Shown: positions 8,431 to 17,576, counted from the first letter of the stretch. The stretch: 64,000 bases of DNA from Caldifarciminota bacterium UBA1063 (GCA_002316275.1 DCDE01000009.1:42811-106810); one strand, 5' to 3'. Made by a program: numbers and translations. The notes: generated by a model from the letters alone, not told the origin.

Positions 8431-8932
8431 TGTTTTAGTACTAAATTACGATTATACGCCTCTTGACGTTTTAAGCGTTAGAAAAGCGGTTAGGCTTGTT
8501 GTATTAAAAAAGGCTGAAGCGGTGTATTACCAGGATGGGCTTTATTGGAGAGCTGAAAACTTAACTGTAAGGCTTCCAAGTGTATTAAGGCTACGGTATC
8601 ATATTCCTTTGAAATATAGAGAAGTCCCACTTACTAAGAAGAATATACTTAGAAGGGATGGTTTCACATGTCAGTATTGCGGCTCCAATCAGGGGCCAAT
8701 GACCGTTGACCATGTAATTCCAAAGCGGCTTGGTGGGGCGGATACATGGAATAATCTTGTTTGTGCCTGTTTCAAATGTAACAATAGGAAAGGAGATAAC
8801 GTTCCCGAAGAGGCTGGTATGAAGTTGTTAAGGGTACCGAAACGTCCAACATATTTAACTTTACTATTCACCAGCATCAAAGTTACCGATGACAGATGGA
8901 AGGAATTTTTGTTTGAATTGTGGTTACAATAA
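8372..8932 (+). CDS. HNH endonuclease domain protein
   Basis: Widespread bacterial HNH protein. Conserved N-terminal part 'VLVLNYDYTPLDVLSVRKAV', then the zinc-type HNH finger: 'CQYCGSNQG', 'TVDHVIPKRLGG', 'WNNLVCACFKCNNRKGD' (two CxxC pairs, catalytic His in DHV). The in vivo substrate of this family is not known to me. The start is uncertain: no in-frame ATG exists before the conserved block; TTG codons at 8372, 8399 and 8417 are possible, and the last two fit homologue length best. It overlaps the TPR gene upstream and the next gene by 13 bases downstream, so the three are probably co-translated. Confidence 0.82.
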   Translation: MLKVIDPKPLGCGKALSHGDVLVLNYDYTPLDVLSVRKAVRLVVLKKAEAVYYQDGLYWRAENLTVRLPSVLRLRYHIPLKYREVPLTKKNILRRDGFTCQYCGSNQGPMTVDHVIPKRLGGADTWNNLVCACFKCNNRKGDNVPEEAGMKLLRVPKRPTYLTLLFTSIKVTDDRWKEFLFELWLQ

Positions 8933-10119
8933 TTGTACTTTTATTGTGGGCTTCTCCCGAGTTTTTTGTGCGTTCGAGATTTATTAATGACAGTACACTG
9001 GATACGATTACAAGAGACGTTGATGTAACATTGCCTGACACAGTATTGGCAAGACTTATCTCAGAGAGAATGATTTCATACCTTGAAAATTATGGGGTTA
9101 TCAATCCAGAAATAAATGTTCAGATTGAGGATAGTAACGATGAGCGGCATTTTATATTTGATGTTGAGAATGAAAACATCATTTTTTTTGACCGAGCATC
9201 TATTCAAATCGGCGACAAAATCAGAAGTTATAAATGGTGTTACAAGGATTTCTTATACAATGGGGTCTACCTTGGGAAAAAGTTTCAGGAGACTTCTAAC
9301 TTTCTCTCAACTCTTGGCGTCTTTGAAGTGAAGGATTATTATTTTGCGAAGAATGAGGATAACGAGTGGAATTTTGTTGTTGTGGGGAACCGTGATTTCA
9401 GTCCCCCGGTTTTTCTATGTGCCTATGAGCAAAATGTTTTTTCCGCATTTGCAAAGATTGGGATGACTTCATTAAATATTTACCCATTAAAATTTGCGTT
9501 TTCTTTCAATTTAAAAGGGAAAGACTTTAATAACCTTAATGCTGAAATTTTGTTCCCCCTGTCTATTTCCCGTGGGCTATATCTTAAATTGAAAGGTGGT
9601 TACGGTGCTTCAGCAAGTTTTTTTAACGTATCGACAGGAGGAGCGTCAAATAATGTGGATATCAGCGCTAATTTTGGATGGAAGATGGGACAGCCATTTA
9701 TAGGTTTTAAAGCTGCTTTAGATAGAAAAGAATTTCGAACTATTATTAATGGTCAGTACGGAGCAGCCCTTCAACACTTGATTTTTGTGGAGTATGAGAA
9801 GCAGGGGACCTTCTCTCCTGGGTTTACCATATTAAAGACAAACATAATTGAGAAATATCCGTTCAAAACTGGGTATGTGTCAGTTAAATTAGGTAAACCG
9901 ATTATCGAACTCTCCTTGAAACTTTTTGGAGTTGTACTTTCAAGAACTTTTACTAATCCCGGAAGCACAGGACTTGGATTCTCTCTACCGATAAGTTTCG
10001 GGAACATTTACTTTGGGTTTTCCTTAAATGATGGTGGCGACTTTCTACGGGACCTTAATATTGAATTTTTTTTGTTTAGGAAATCGCTTTCATTTGATTA
10101 TCTTTCAGAGTTTAATTAA
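8920..10119 (+). CDS. Predicted outer-membrane beta-barrel protein, family not recognised
   Basis: 399 residues starting with GTG; short hydrophobic N-terminus (MVTIIVLLLWASPE) suggests a signal peptide. Residues about 20-150 look like a mixed periplasmic region; from about 155 onward the sequence is a series of amphipathic strands with aromatic edges ('LKFAFSFNLKG', 'GLYLKLKGGYG', 'IYFGFSLNDGG'), as expected for a membrane barrel. It does not end in the usual terminal Phe. I cannot name a family. It overlaps the HNH gene by 13 bases and precedes hppA by 28. Confidence 0.65.
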   Translation: MVTIIVLLLWASPEFFVRSRFINDSTLDTITRDVDVTLPDTVLARLISERMISYLENYGVINPEINVQIEDSNDERHFIFDVENENIIFFDRASIQIGDKIRSYKWCYKDFLYNGVYLGKKFQETSNFLSTLGVFEVKDYYFAKNEDNEWNFVVVGNRDFSPPVFLCAYEQNVFSAFAKIGMTSLNIYPLKFAFSFNLKGKDFNNLNAEILFPLSISRGLYLKLKGGYGASASFFNVSTGGASNNVDISANFGWKMGQPFIGFKAALDRKEFRTIINGQYGAALQHLIFVEYEKQGTFSPGFTILKTNIIEKYPFKTGYVSVKLGKPIIELSLKLFGVVLSRTFTNPGSTGLGFSLPISFGNIYFGFSLNDGGDFLRDLNIEFFLFRKSLSFDYLSEFN

Positions 10120-10147
10120 AATTATCTAACTTCCGAGGGAGGGAAGA

Positions 10148-12298
10148 ATGGAGTATAGTTATTTATTCTGGTTTGCACCATTGGGATCAATTCTTGCCTT
10201 ACTATTTGCAGTATATCTAAGTAAATCTGTCTACAAGGAAGATGAAGGACTTCCAGTGATGAGGGAAATCGCCAATGCTGTTCGAGAAGGTGCAACGGCT
10301 TACTTAAAGAGGCAATATCTTGTAGTTACAATATTTTTTGTCATAACATTTTTAATACTTCTGGTTTTGGCTCTTTATGATTTTCAGCCAATTTTCGTTC
10401 CCTTCGCTTTCATCACCGGGGGCTTCTTCTCCGGACTTTCTGGGTACATAGGCATGAGTGTTGCTACACGTGCAAGTTCCAGAACTGCAAATGCTGCGAG
10501 GAGCAGTTTAAATAAGGCTCTTCGGGTCGCCTTCAAGGCTGGTGCAGTTATGGGGATGGTGGTAGTGGGACTCGCCCTTCTTGATATTAGTATATGGTTT
10601 TCTTTCCTTAAATGGTACTATGGAACAGTGCAGGGATTTGCTGGAAATGAACTTATGGATGCTATTACTTTTACAATGCTGAGTTTTGGAATGGGTGCCT
10701 CTTCTCAGGCTCTTTTTGCACGTGTAGGAGGTGGCATATTTACAAAAGCTGCTGATGTTGGGGCAGATCTTGTCGGAAAGGCTGAGATAGGTATTCCCGA
10801 AGATGACCCGCGGAACCCTGCAGTTATTGCTGATAATGTGGGAGATAATGTGGGGGATGTTGCTGGCATGGGGGCAGATCTTTATGAATCTTATGCAGGT
10901 TCTTTGATTGCTACCATGTCTCTTGCTGCTTCTGCAAAACTTGGTTTTAGAGGAGTTGTGCTTCCAATGGTTATTGCAGGAATTGGAGTGATAGCATCTA
11001 TCATAGGTACTTTCTTTGTTAGCACAAAGGAGGATGTCTCGCAAAAAGCACTCCTTGCGGCCTTAAGACGTGGAGTATGGGGCACGTCTTTACTTGTGGT
11101 TATTTTTTCATATTTAGCATGCCGTTTTATATTGCCACCGGAGCACTTCGGTATATACTGGGCAATAGTTGCTGGGCTTGTGGCAGGTGTCCTAATAGGG
11201 TTCTTCACCGAGTATTACACTTCCGATAATTATAAGCCTACCATTTTAGTCGCAAGGTCATCCTTGACGGGGCATGCGACGGTTGTAATAGAGGGGATTG
11301 CAAATGGGATGTTTTCTACGTTAATTCCAGTGATTTCAGTTGTAGCTGCTATTTTAGTTAGTTTCTTCGTTTCAGGTGGCTTACATAGTGCTTCTCTTGG
11401 TCTTTATGGGATTGGCCTTGCTGCAGTTGGTATGCTCTCAACACTTGGGATCACCCTTGCTACAGATGCTTATGGTCCTGTTGCTGATAACGCCGGTGGA
11501 AATGCAGAAATGTCACACTTACCAGAGGAGGTGAGGAAGAGGACCGATGCCCTTGATGGCCTCGGTAATACCACGGCGGCTACTGGTAAAGGTTTTGCAA
11601 TAGGTTCTGCGGCTTTGACAGCCCTTGCGTTAATTGCAGCATACTGGAATGATGTTTCTCTGTGGGTAGAAAAGCTTGGCCTTTCAAGTAATGATAATTT
11701 CATGACATTTATTGTACCCGTGCTTACGGATCCGCTAACTATTTGTGGTGTTTTCATTGGGGCAATGATGCCGTTTCTATTTTCTTCAATGACTTTAAAA
11801 GCTGTTGGGAGAGCTGCTCAGAGCATAGTAGAAGAAGTAAGAAGGCAGTTTAAGGAGATAGTTGGCCTCCTTGAGGGTTCTGCGAAGCCTGACTATGCAA
11901 GGGCGGTTTATATTTGTACTCGAACTGCTCAAAAAGAAATGATTGCACCAGCTCTTACGGCTATCGTTGTTCCTATAATTGTTGGTCTTCTGATGGGGCC
12001 ATCCGGTGTTATAGGTCTTCTCTGTGGAGCTCTTGCAAGTGGGTTTGTGGTGGCACTTTTTATGGCTAATTCAGGTGCTTCATGGGACAATGCAAAAAAG
12101 TATATTGAGAAAGGTAATTTTGGCGGGAAGGGAAGTGAAGCCCATAGAGCAGGCATTACAGGTGATACAGTGGGTGATCCCTTTAAGGATACTGCTGGGC
12201 CTTCACTTAATATTCTTATAAAGCTGATGTCTATGGTTTCAATAGTTTTTGCAGGGTTTGTAGTTAAGTATTCACTTGTGAGGTTTATAATAAAATGA
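10148..12298 (+). CDS. hppA: Membrane-bound ion-pumping pyrophosphatase, K+-dependent type
   Basis: Integral membrane pump coupling PPi hydrolysis to H+ or Na+ export. 716 residues with about 16 hydrophobic segments. Catalytic acidic motifs are intact: 'ADVGADLVGKAE', 'DDPRNPAVIADNVGDNVGD', and near the C-terminus 'DTVGDPFKDTAGPSLN'. K+ dependence is indicated by Ala477 and Gly480 in 'GNTTAATGKG' (K+-independent enzymes carry Lys and Thr there). I cannot decide H+ versus Na+ from reading alone. A GAGGGAGGG ribosome site precedes the ATG; the stop overlaps the prs start (ATGA). It would recycle PPi produced by biosynthesis. Confidence 0.95.
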   Translation: MEYSYLFWFAPLGSILALLFAVYLSKSVYKEDEGLPVMREIANAVREGATAYLKRQYLVVTIFFVITFLILLVLALYDFQPIFVPFAFITGGFFSGLSGYIGMSVATRASSRTANAARSSLNKALRVAFKAGAVMGMVVVGLALLDISIWFSFLKWYYGTVQGFAGNELMDAITFTMLSFGMGASSQALFARVGGGIFTKAADVGADLVGKAEIGIPEDDPRNPAVIADNVGDNVGDVAGMGADLYESYAGSLIATMSLAASAKLGFRGVVLPMVIAGIGVIASIIGTFFVSTKEDVSQKALLAALRRGVWGTSLLVVIFSYLACRFILPPEHFGIYWAIVAGLVAGVLIGFFTEYYTSDNYKPTILVARSSLTGHATVVIEGIANGMFSTLIPVISVVAAILVSFFVSGGLHSASLGLYGIGLAAVGMLSTLGITLATDAYGPVADNAGGNAEMSHLPEEVRKRTDALDGLGNTTAATGKGFAIGSAALTALALIAAYWNDVSLWVEKLGLSSNDNFMTFIVPVLTDPLTICGVFIGAMMPFLFSSMTLKAVGRAAQSIVEEVRRQFKEIVGLLEGSAKPDYARAVYICTRTAQKEMIAPALTAIVVPIIVGLLMGPSGVIGLLCGALASGFVVALFMANSGASWDNAKKYIEKGNFGGKGSEAHRAGITGDTVGDPFKDTAGPSLNILIKLMSMVSIVFAGFVVKYSLVRFIIK

Positions 12299-13239
12299 CA
12301 AATCCCGGAGAAATTAAGTTAATCAGCGGCACTCATTCCAGAGTGTTATTAGAAGCCGTTTCAAAATACCTTGGCATTGACCTATGTGACCACGAGGTGA
12401 CGCGTTTTAGAGACGGTGAAATTAGGGTTCAAGTTAAGGAGAGTGTTAGAGGTCATGATGTGTTTGTAATCCAGTCGACAGAGCCACCGTCGGATAACCT
12501 GCTGGAATTGTTACTCTTAGTTGATGCTGTGAAGCGTGCTTCTGCAAAAAGGATTACTGCTGTTGTCCCCTACTTTGGATATGCTCGCCAGGACAGAAAG
12601 GATCAGCCCAGAGTCCCAATTTCTGCGAAACTTATTGCGAATTTGATACAGGTTGCCGGTACTTCAAGGGTTCTTTCCTTAGACTTACATGCGGACCAAA
12701 TTCAAGGTTTTTTTGATATACCAGTTGATAATCTTTATGCGACACCAGTTTTTAAAGGGTACTTTGATAATCTGGACGCGAATGAAGACCTTGTTGTCGC
12801 TCCTGATGTTGGGGCTACTAAGAGAGCCAGGGCATTTGCGAGGAGACTCGGGAATGTCCCTATTGCACTTATTGATAAGAGGCGTCCCGAACCCAACAAG
12901 GCTGAGGTAGTTAATGTTGTTGGAGATGTTGCAGGTAAAAGGTGCCTTCTAGTCGATGATATTATTGATACTGGAAGTACCATTGTAGAGGCAGCAAAAG
13001 CACTGATTGAAAATGGTGCTAAAGAGGTTAGGGTAGTTGCCACCCATGCATTATTTTCAGATGATTGTGTGGAAAAGATAGAAAAGTCTGAAATTGCAGA
13101 AGTCGTAGTAACTGATTCGGTCCCGAGGGTGCTTACTCTGAATCATGATAAAATTAAAGTTCTATCGATAGCACCTTTAATTGGGGATGCAATTAGAAGA
13201 ATTCATGAAGAACTCTCCGTAAGTTCGCTGTTTATTTAA
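12295..13239 (+). CDS. prs: Ribose-phosphate pyrophosphokinase (PRPP synthetase)
   Basis: Makes PRPP from ribose-5-phosphate and ATP, the substrate of PurF encoded 8 kb upstream. 314 residues, standard length. Motifs: 'AVVPYFGYARQDRKDQPR' (ATP flexible region), 'SLDLHADQIQGFFD', and the PRPP-binding loop 'CLLVDDIIDTGST'. It overlaps hppA by four bases and is followed 18 bases later by rplY, an arrangement (prs-rplY-pth) found in many bacteria. Confidence 0.95.
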   Translation: MTNPGEIKLISGTHSRVLLEAVSKYLGIDLCDHEVTRFRDGEIRVQVKESVRGHDVFVIQSTEPPSDNLLELLLLVDAVKRASAKRITAVVPYFGYARQDRKDQPRVPISAKLIANLIQVAGTSRVLSLDLHADQIQGFFDIPVDNLYATPVFKGYFDNLDANEDLVVAPDVGATKRARAFARRLGNVPIALIDKRRPEPNKAEVVNVVGDVAGKRCLLVDDIIDTGSTIVEAAKALIENGAKEVRVVATHALFSDDCVEKIEKSEIAEVVVTDSVPRVLTLNHDKIKVLSIAPLIGDAIRRIHEELSVSSLFI

Positions 13240-13257
13240 ATTTTAGAGGAGGATATT

Positions 13258-13887
13258 ATGGAGCTTGAAGTAAAATTGAGAGATAAAACAGGGAAGGAGG
13301 CTTCTAAGAAACTAAGAAGGAATGGCTGGATTCCCGGAGTAGTCTATGGTGCTGGTGAAAAAAATCTTCATGTTATGGCTTCAGCTGATCAAATTCAGAA
13401 TATTATGAAAGAGATGCACGGTGCGACGAAGGTATTAAAGATGAAACTTGGTGGGAAGCATAAAGATGTTTTTTTGAAACATATTGACAGAGATCCGGTG
13501 ACAGGTAAAGTAATTCATGTTGATCTTCAAGTGGTACACAAAGGCGAGGAGATCCATGTTGAGGTACCTGTGGAAATTCAGGGCACTGCCAAAGGTACAA
13601 AGCTGGGAGGTGTACTTGAAGTTATACACTGGCGCATTCCTGTAAGAGGTGATATTACAAAAATTCCGCCAAGTATAGAAATCGATGTATCTGATCTTGA
13701 TATTAATGATTCAATTCATGTAAGAGATTTGAAACTCGATGTGGTGAAACCCTTACTGAATGAAGACGAGGCAATTGTTGTTGTCTTACCTCCTAAGAAG
13801 ATGGAAGAAGAGAAACCCGTTGAAGCTGAGATAGAGGCTGAAGAAGCTGCGGGAGAAGAAGAGGAAGAGGGCGAAGGCGAAAAGTAG
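13258..13887 (+). CDS. rplY: Ribosomal protein bL25, long CTC form
   Basis: 5S rRNA-binding ribosomal protein. 209 residues: N-terminal L25 domain ('GKEASKKLRRNGWIPGVVYG') and the C-terminal TL5/CTC domain ('VEVPVEIQGTAKGTKLGGVL', 'DVSDLDINDSIHVRDL'). The last 35 residues form a strongly acidic tail rich in Glu. AGGAGG at 13247-13252 supports the ATG. It sits between prs and pth, the usual context. Confidence 0.93.
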   Translation: MELEVKLRDKTGKEASKKLRRNGWIPGVVYGAGEKNLHVMASADQIQNIMKEMHGATKVLKMKLGGKHKDVFLKHIDRDPVTGKVIHVDLQVVHKGEEIHVEVPVEIQGTAKGTKLGGVLEVIHWRIPVRGDITKIPPSIEIDVSDLDINDSIHVRDLKLDVVKPLLNEDEAIVVVLPPKKMEEEKPVEAEIEAEEAAGEEEEEGEGEK

Positions 13888-13897
13888 ACACTTCAGT

Positions 13898-14473
13898 GTG
13901 AGGATATTTCTTGTTGGTTTAGGAAATGCAGATAAGTTGTATGTGAATACAAGGCATAATATTGGTCATATCTTTATAGATTACGTTGTAAAGGAGCTTG
14001 GTTTAAATTTAATTGCTGGAAAAGGTGAATATGCCTATACGGGCGTTGGTAACTTCTTTATATTCAAAAATCTCACGTATATGAACGTTTCAGGATCTGC
14101 TGTTAAGAAGATTGCACAAGATTTTAATATCGAAGTTGAAAAGGAGCTGTTTATCTGTCACGATGATCTTGATATGGCTCCTTACACTGTGAAGGCAAAG
14201 TACGGGGGAGGTTCCGGAGGGCATAAAGGGATTGAATCGTGTATTTTCCACCTCGAGACAGAAAACTTCTACAGAGTAAAATTTGGGATAGGTAAATCGG
14301 TGTCTCTTGAGCCTAAAGAATATGTGCTCTCACCACTGAGTCCCGACGAATTGATTCTCTTTGAAGAATCCTTTAAGATTGCCTTTGATGGTTTGAATAT
14401 TATGGTGAAAGAAGGCATTGGTAAAGGAATTACCTATATCAACACAAAGGGAAGACGTTTGGCTGATGGATAA
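13898..14473 (+). CDS. pth: Peptidyl-tRNA hydrolase
   Basis: Frees tRNA from dropped-off peptidyl-tRNA. 191 residues. Catalytic and binding residues: Asn in 'GLGN', His in 'NTRHNIG', Asn in 'YMNVSG', Asp in 'HDDLDM'. The usual GHNG motif reads 'GGHKGIES', so the position equal to E. coli Asn114 is Lys. It starts with GTG, 10 bases after the rplY stop, with no clear ribosome site, so translation is probably coupled. Confidence 0.93.
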   Translation: MRIFLVGLGNADKLYVNTRHNIGHIFIDYVVKELGLNLIAGKGEYAYTGVGNFFIFKNLTYMNVSGSAVKKIAQDFNIEVEKELFICHDDLDMAPYTVKAKYGGGSGGHKGIESCIFHLETENFYRVKFGIGKSVSLEPKEYVLSPLSPDELILFEESFKIAFDGLNIMVKEGIGKGITYINTKGRRLADG

Positions 14474-14696
14474 CTTAGATTTCAGATTTTGTTATGAGAG
14501 AGGCCTTAAGTTTTACCGCGCAGGGAAACTATTCGAAGCGAAATCTTATCTGAGGAGAGCCTTTTTAATATGGCCTTGGGATGCGAATTTAAAGAGATTG
14601 CTTGAAGAAATAGATAAGGAAATAAGCGGTAGATCGAAACAAAAAGGAGTAGAAAACTATGCCAGGGATACGACCAGGAATGGCTTTGAGATATGA
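14466..14696 (+). CDS. Small TPR-like protein between pth and efp
   Basis: 76 residues from an ATG that overlaps the end of pth by eight bases (GGAAGA upstream). The pattern 'CYERGLKFYRAGKLFEAKSYLRRAFLIWPWD' is a single TPR-like helix pair, followed by a basic helical tail. Its last 38 bases overlap the start of efp in another frame. It is short and the family is unknown, but position in a tight operon, a sensible start and repeat-like composition favour a real gene. Confidence 0.55.
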   Translation: MDNLDFRFCYERGLKFYRAGKLFEAKSYLRRAFLIWPWDANLKRLLEEIDKEISGRSKQKGVENYARDTTRNGFEI

Positions 14697-15207
14697 GGGT
14701 GAGCTTTATCTTGTAGTGAATTATCAGCATATTCACATGGGTAGGGGTGGCGCAACCATTAGAACAAGGCTGAAGAACCTGATAACAGGTCAAGTAAAAG
14801 AGATTAGCTTGCGAGATTCTGACGAATTTGAGGAAGTGTCATTAGAAAGAAAAAGTGCGCATTTATCCTATATTGAGGGAGAAAATTATCATTTTTTAGA
14901 ATCGGATACGTTCGAGGACATTACATTTACACGGGATCACCTTGGGGATGCAATATACTATCTTAAGGAGGGGGATGAAGTAACCGTTCTTTATGCTGAT
15001 GGTGGTCCAATCAATATCGAACTCCCTACTTATGTTGTTCTCGAGGTGGTGGAAACGGACCCGGGGCTTAGGGGTGACACTGCCTCTGGTGGGTCCAAGC
15101 CTGCTAAGCTTGAGACTGGTCTTGTTATTCAGGTGCCACTGTTTGTTAAGGTTGGAGATAAGTTGAAGATTGATACAAGAACAGGGGAGTACATTGAGAG
15201 GGTTTAG
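14659..15207 (+). CDS. efp: Translation elongation factor P
   Basis: Relieves ribosome stalling at polyproline. 182 residues with the three beta-barrel domains of EF-P; '[17 protein letters not shown]' and '[20 protein letters not shown]' are classic. The tip that reaches the peptidyl transfer centre reads '[16 protein letters not shown]', so the residue equal to E. coli Lys34 is Arg29. AAGGAG at about 14643 supports the ATG. Followed by accB with two bases between, the common efp-accB order. Confidence 0.95.
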   Translation: MPGIRPGMALRYEGELYLVVNYQHIHMGRGGATIRTRLKNLITGQVKEISLRDSDEFEEVSLERKSAHLSYIEGENYHFLESDTFEDITFTRDHLGDAIYYLKEGDEVTVLYADGGPINIELPTYVVLEVVETDPGLRGDTASGGSKPAKLETGLVIQVPLFVKVGDKLKIDTRTGEYIERV

Positions 15208-15209
15208 TT

Positions 15210-15656
15210 ATGAAAACTAAGGATTTAGAAAAGTTGCTCGCCTTTATGGATGAGCATGGGCTTCAGGAACTTGAACTCAGCCGCCTTTTTTATCGTATAA
15301 GGATTAAAAAGTGTTCTGGGTTGGAAAATGAAAGGGTGTATGAAATCTCGAGTGGTAAAGCGGGAAATGTAAGGGTAGTTGAAGCAGAGAGAAAAGAGGA
15401 AGCTGATGATCGTTATCACAAAATTCTTTCCCCTATGGTAGGCACCTTTTATAGGAGTCCTTCTCCCGGTGCAGAGCCTTTCGTAAACGAAGGTGATACG
15501 GTTAAAAAGGGCCAGGTGCTCTGTATTATTGAGGCAATGAAAGTGATGAACGAGATTGAGTCTGATGTTTCAGGTAGAGTGGTAAAGATACTAGTTGAAA
15601 ACGGTAAACCCGTGGAGTATAACCAACCTCTTTTCCTGATTGAAGCAGAAATTTGA
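15210..15656 (+). CDS. accB: Biotin carboxyl carrier protein of acetyl-CoA carboxylase
   Basis: Carries biotin for the first step of fatty acid synthesis. 148 residues; the C-terminal biotinyl domain (about 72-148) contains '[11 protein letters not shown]' with Lys111 as the biotin site, and '[14 protein letters not shown]' at its start. A degenerate linker separates it from the N-terminal helical part. accC does not follow; instead a nucleotidyltransferase gene overlaps the stop codon (TTGA). A biotin ligase is present at 49626-50297. Confidence 0.93.
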   Translation: MKTKDLEKLLAFMDEHGLQELELSRLFYRIRIKKCSGLENERVYEISSGKAGNVRVVEAERKEEADDRYHKILSPMVGTFYRSPSPGAEPFVNEGDTVKKGQVLCIIEAMKVMNEIESDVSGRVVKILVENGKPVEYNQPLFLIEAEI

Positions 15657-16822
15657 GAATTGCTTTAGATAGTATATCACAATATTCGATTATAAGAAGC
15701 CTTCTTTATGTTGAGAATGAAAACCTATATATTGTCGGCGGATGCGTTAGGGATCTACTATTGAATGTACCACTTACAGATTTGGATGTCGTCCTTGAAA
15801 GGAAGAGTCTTTCGATAATAAATAATTTAGAACAAATATTTGGTGTTACGAAGAAAACCTTGAGCCAATTTCTTACCTTTAAACTAAAGTCACCTAAGAT
15901 TGTAATTGATGTTGCACAGGCGAGAAGTGAAAGATATGAGCATCCTGGCGCATTACCGGAGGTAACGCCATGTTATGATATAGTCAAAGACCTTAAAAGG
16001 CGAGATTTCACGATAAACTCTATGGCAATACAATTATACCCAAGAACATTTTATCTGATGGACCCTCTGGGCGGATTTGAGGATTTAAAGAAGAGAATTT
16101 TGAGAGTAAATAAGCAAGGGAGCTTCATGGATGACCCAACAAGGGCGTTCCGGGCTATAAAGTATACGTATAGATTTAATCTTTACCTTGATGCATCAAC
16201 TGAAAGAGAGTTTGAGAATGCAAAGAAGTCCTTACCCATGGTTTCTTTTCCACGGATTAAGAGGGAAGTTGAATTGTATGCAGCCGAGGAACGACGACTA
16301 CTGATGTTTGCTGAGCTTGGTAAGAGGAACATCCTTTTTCATTGGAACAATATGTTTGATACTTTTGATTATGATCTACTTGTTGAAATGGATCGGATTT
16401 TACCCAGGAAGCAATCGGTTTGGTGTTTATTCCTGATACCCTTTGGCTTAGAGCATTATTTTATTCATAATAAAGACAAATTTACAGTTTCCGAAAGGAG
16501 AACTCTTGAAAAAATATTTGGGCACGGAACTCCAGAAATAACTGTTGGGGCTTTACACAAGATTTTCAAGGATGAGGCGCCAGAAGGCGTAAGGGCGTGG
16601 GGATTGCTGAATGGTGTGGATGAACGCATTATTGATAAGTACATTACGGAGAGAGGAAAATTGAACCCTTCTATTTCTATTCAATACATTATAGAGAGGG
16701 TCAAAGACCCTAAATTATCGAGGGAGTTTTACGAGAAGATAGAGGAAGCGCTTCTTGAAGGGATTATAAGACCAGGGGAAGAAAAGGAATTTCTTGAAAA
16801 GCTACTTACTAGACTTTGTTAA
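15653..16822 (+). CDS. CCA-adding enzyme / poly(A) polymerase family nucleotidyltransferase
   Basis: Class II tRNA nucleotidyltransferase superfamily. Starts with TTG overlapping the accB stop. 389 residues: '[11 protein letters not shown]' and the metal-binding 'TDLDVV' in the head domain, then '[13 protein letters not shown]', '[16 protein letters not shown]' and '[16 protein letters not shown]', followed by a helical body. Whether it adds full CCA, only A, or poly(A) cannot be told by eye. tRNA-Gly in this window lacks an encoded CCA, so a CCA activity is required. Its 3' end overlaps the convergent kdsB by 21 bases. Confidence 0.88.
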   Translation: MRIALDSISQYSIIRSLLYVENENLYIVGGCVRDLLLNVPLTDLDVVLERKSLSIINNLEQIFGVTKKTLSQFLTFKLKSPKIVIDVAQARSERYEHPGALPEVTPCYDIVKDLKRRDFTINSMAIQLYPRTFYLMDPLGGFEDLKKRILRVNKQGSFMDDPTRAFRAIKYTYRFNLYLDASTEREFENAKKSLPMVSFPRIKREVELYAAEERRLLMFAELGKRNILFHWNNMFDTFDYDLLVEMDRILPRKQSVWCLFLIPFGLEHYFIHNKDKFTVSERRTLEKIFGHGTPEITVGALHKIFKDEAPEGVRAWGLLNGVDERIIDKYITERGKLNPSISIQYIIERVKDPKLSREFYEKIEEALLEGIIRPGEEKEFLEKLLTRLC

Positions 16823-17533
16823 TAGTTTTTCGATTTTTTTAATATCTTCGGGGACATCAACGGGAATGGATTTGAAATCCACCTCAACAAGTTTAATCTT
16901 CATCCCATTTTCAAGAGCTCTCAGTTGCTCGAGTTTTTCAGTTTTTTCAAGCTCTGACTGGGGCAATGAGACGAACCTCTCAAGGCTTTCTCTTTTGAAA
17001 CCGTAAATCCCTGTATGGATTTTGTAACGTATAGTGGAATTAGCGTCCCTTTCGAAGGGTATGGGACTTCTTGAAAAGTAAAGAGCGTAATCTCTTTTAT
17101 CAGAGACAATTTTTATTCTGTTAGGGTCATTAATTTCTCGTTTGTCACGAGTCTTGTAGTACGGGGTTACGATGTCAGCATCGGTGTCAAATAGCACCTC
17201 AAAGATCGTATCAAGTACGGTACCTCGAATTAGAGGTTCATCACCTTGGAGATTAACGATGTACTTTGCGCTTAGATCTCTAACTGCCGCATAGACTCGA
17301 TCTGTCCCCGATGGTAGTTCAGAAGGGGTTAGTATTGCTTCGCCCCCGAATCCTTTAACTACTTCTAAGACTTCGCTGGAATCCGTCGCTACGAGGACCT
17401 TCTCGACTATTTTTGATTCTCTTGCTCCATCGTACACATAATGAATCATGGGTTTTCCAAGGATAGGCGCCAGCACCTTTCCGGGGAATCTCGTAGACCC
17501 GATTCTTGCAGGTATTACAATTATTGTACGCAT
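16802..17533 (-). CDS. kdsB: 3-deoxy-manno-octulosonate cytidylyltransferase
   Basis: Activates Kdo to CMP-Kdo for the lipopolysaccharide inner core. 243 residues, typical; 'VIPARIGSTRFPGKVLAPI' at the N-terminus, 'VATDSSEV', 'VNLQGDEPLI' and 'YFSRSPIPFERD' are family signatures. Last gene of a minus-strand set with the esterase and FadL-like porin. Odd: a perfect 16-bp palindrome ends only three bases before the ATG, leaving no room for a ribosome site. Confidence 0.94.
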   Translation of the reverse strand: MRTIIVIPARIGSTRFPGKVLAPILGKPMIHYVYDGARESKIVEKVLVATDSSEVLEVVKGFGGEAILTPSELPSGTDRVYAAVRDLSAKYIVNLQGDEPLIRGTVLDTIFEVLFDTDADIVTPYYKTRDKREINDPNRIKIVSDKRDYALYFSRSPIPFERDANSTIRYKIHTGIYGFKRESLERFVSLPQSELEKTEKLEQLRALENGMKIKLVEVDFKSIPVDVPEDIKKIEKLLTKSSK

Positions 17534-17536
17534 ACT

Positions 17537-17572
17537 TTTTAGGGCGTCCCCCGAACGGGGGACGCCCTAAAA
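17537..17572. repeat. Perfect 16-bp palindrome next to the kdsB start
   Basis: Left arm TTTTAGGGCGTCCCCC (17537-17552), loop GAAC, right arm GGGGGACGCCCTAAAA (17557-17572). The arms are perfectly complementary. It is far more GC-rich than its surroundings. On either strand the transcript would have U's before and A's after the stem, the reverse of an intrinsic terminator. It separates the esterase stop from the kdsB ATG. Confidence 0.95.
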
Positions 17573-17576
17573 CTTC

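Noticed and set aside
10508..11044. 178-codon minus-strand frame inside hppA
   Set aside because: Antisense to strongly conserved hppA codons; low-complexity composition rich in Ser, His, Cys and no known motif.
13801..13887. Glu-rich repeat at the end of rplY as a separate repeat element
   Set aside because: It is an acidic protein tail common in long bL25 proteins, not an independent DNA repeat.
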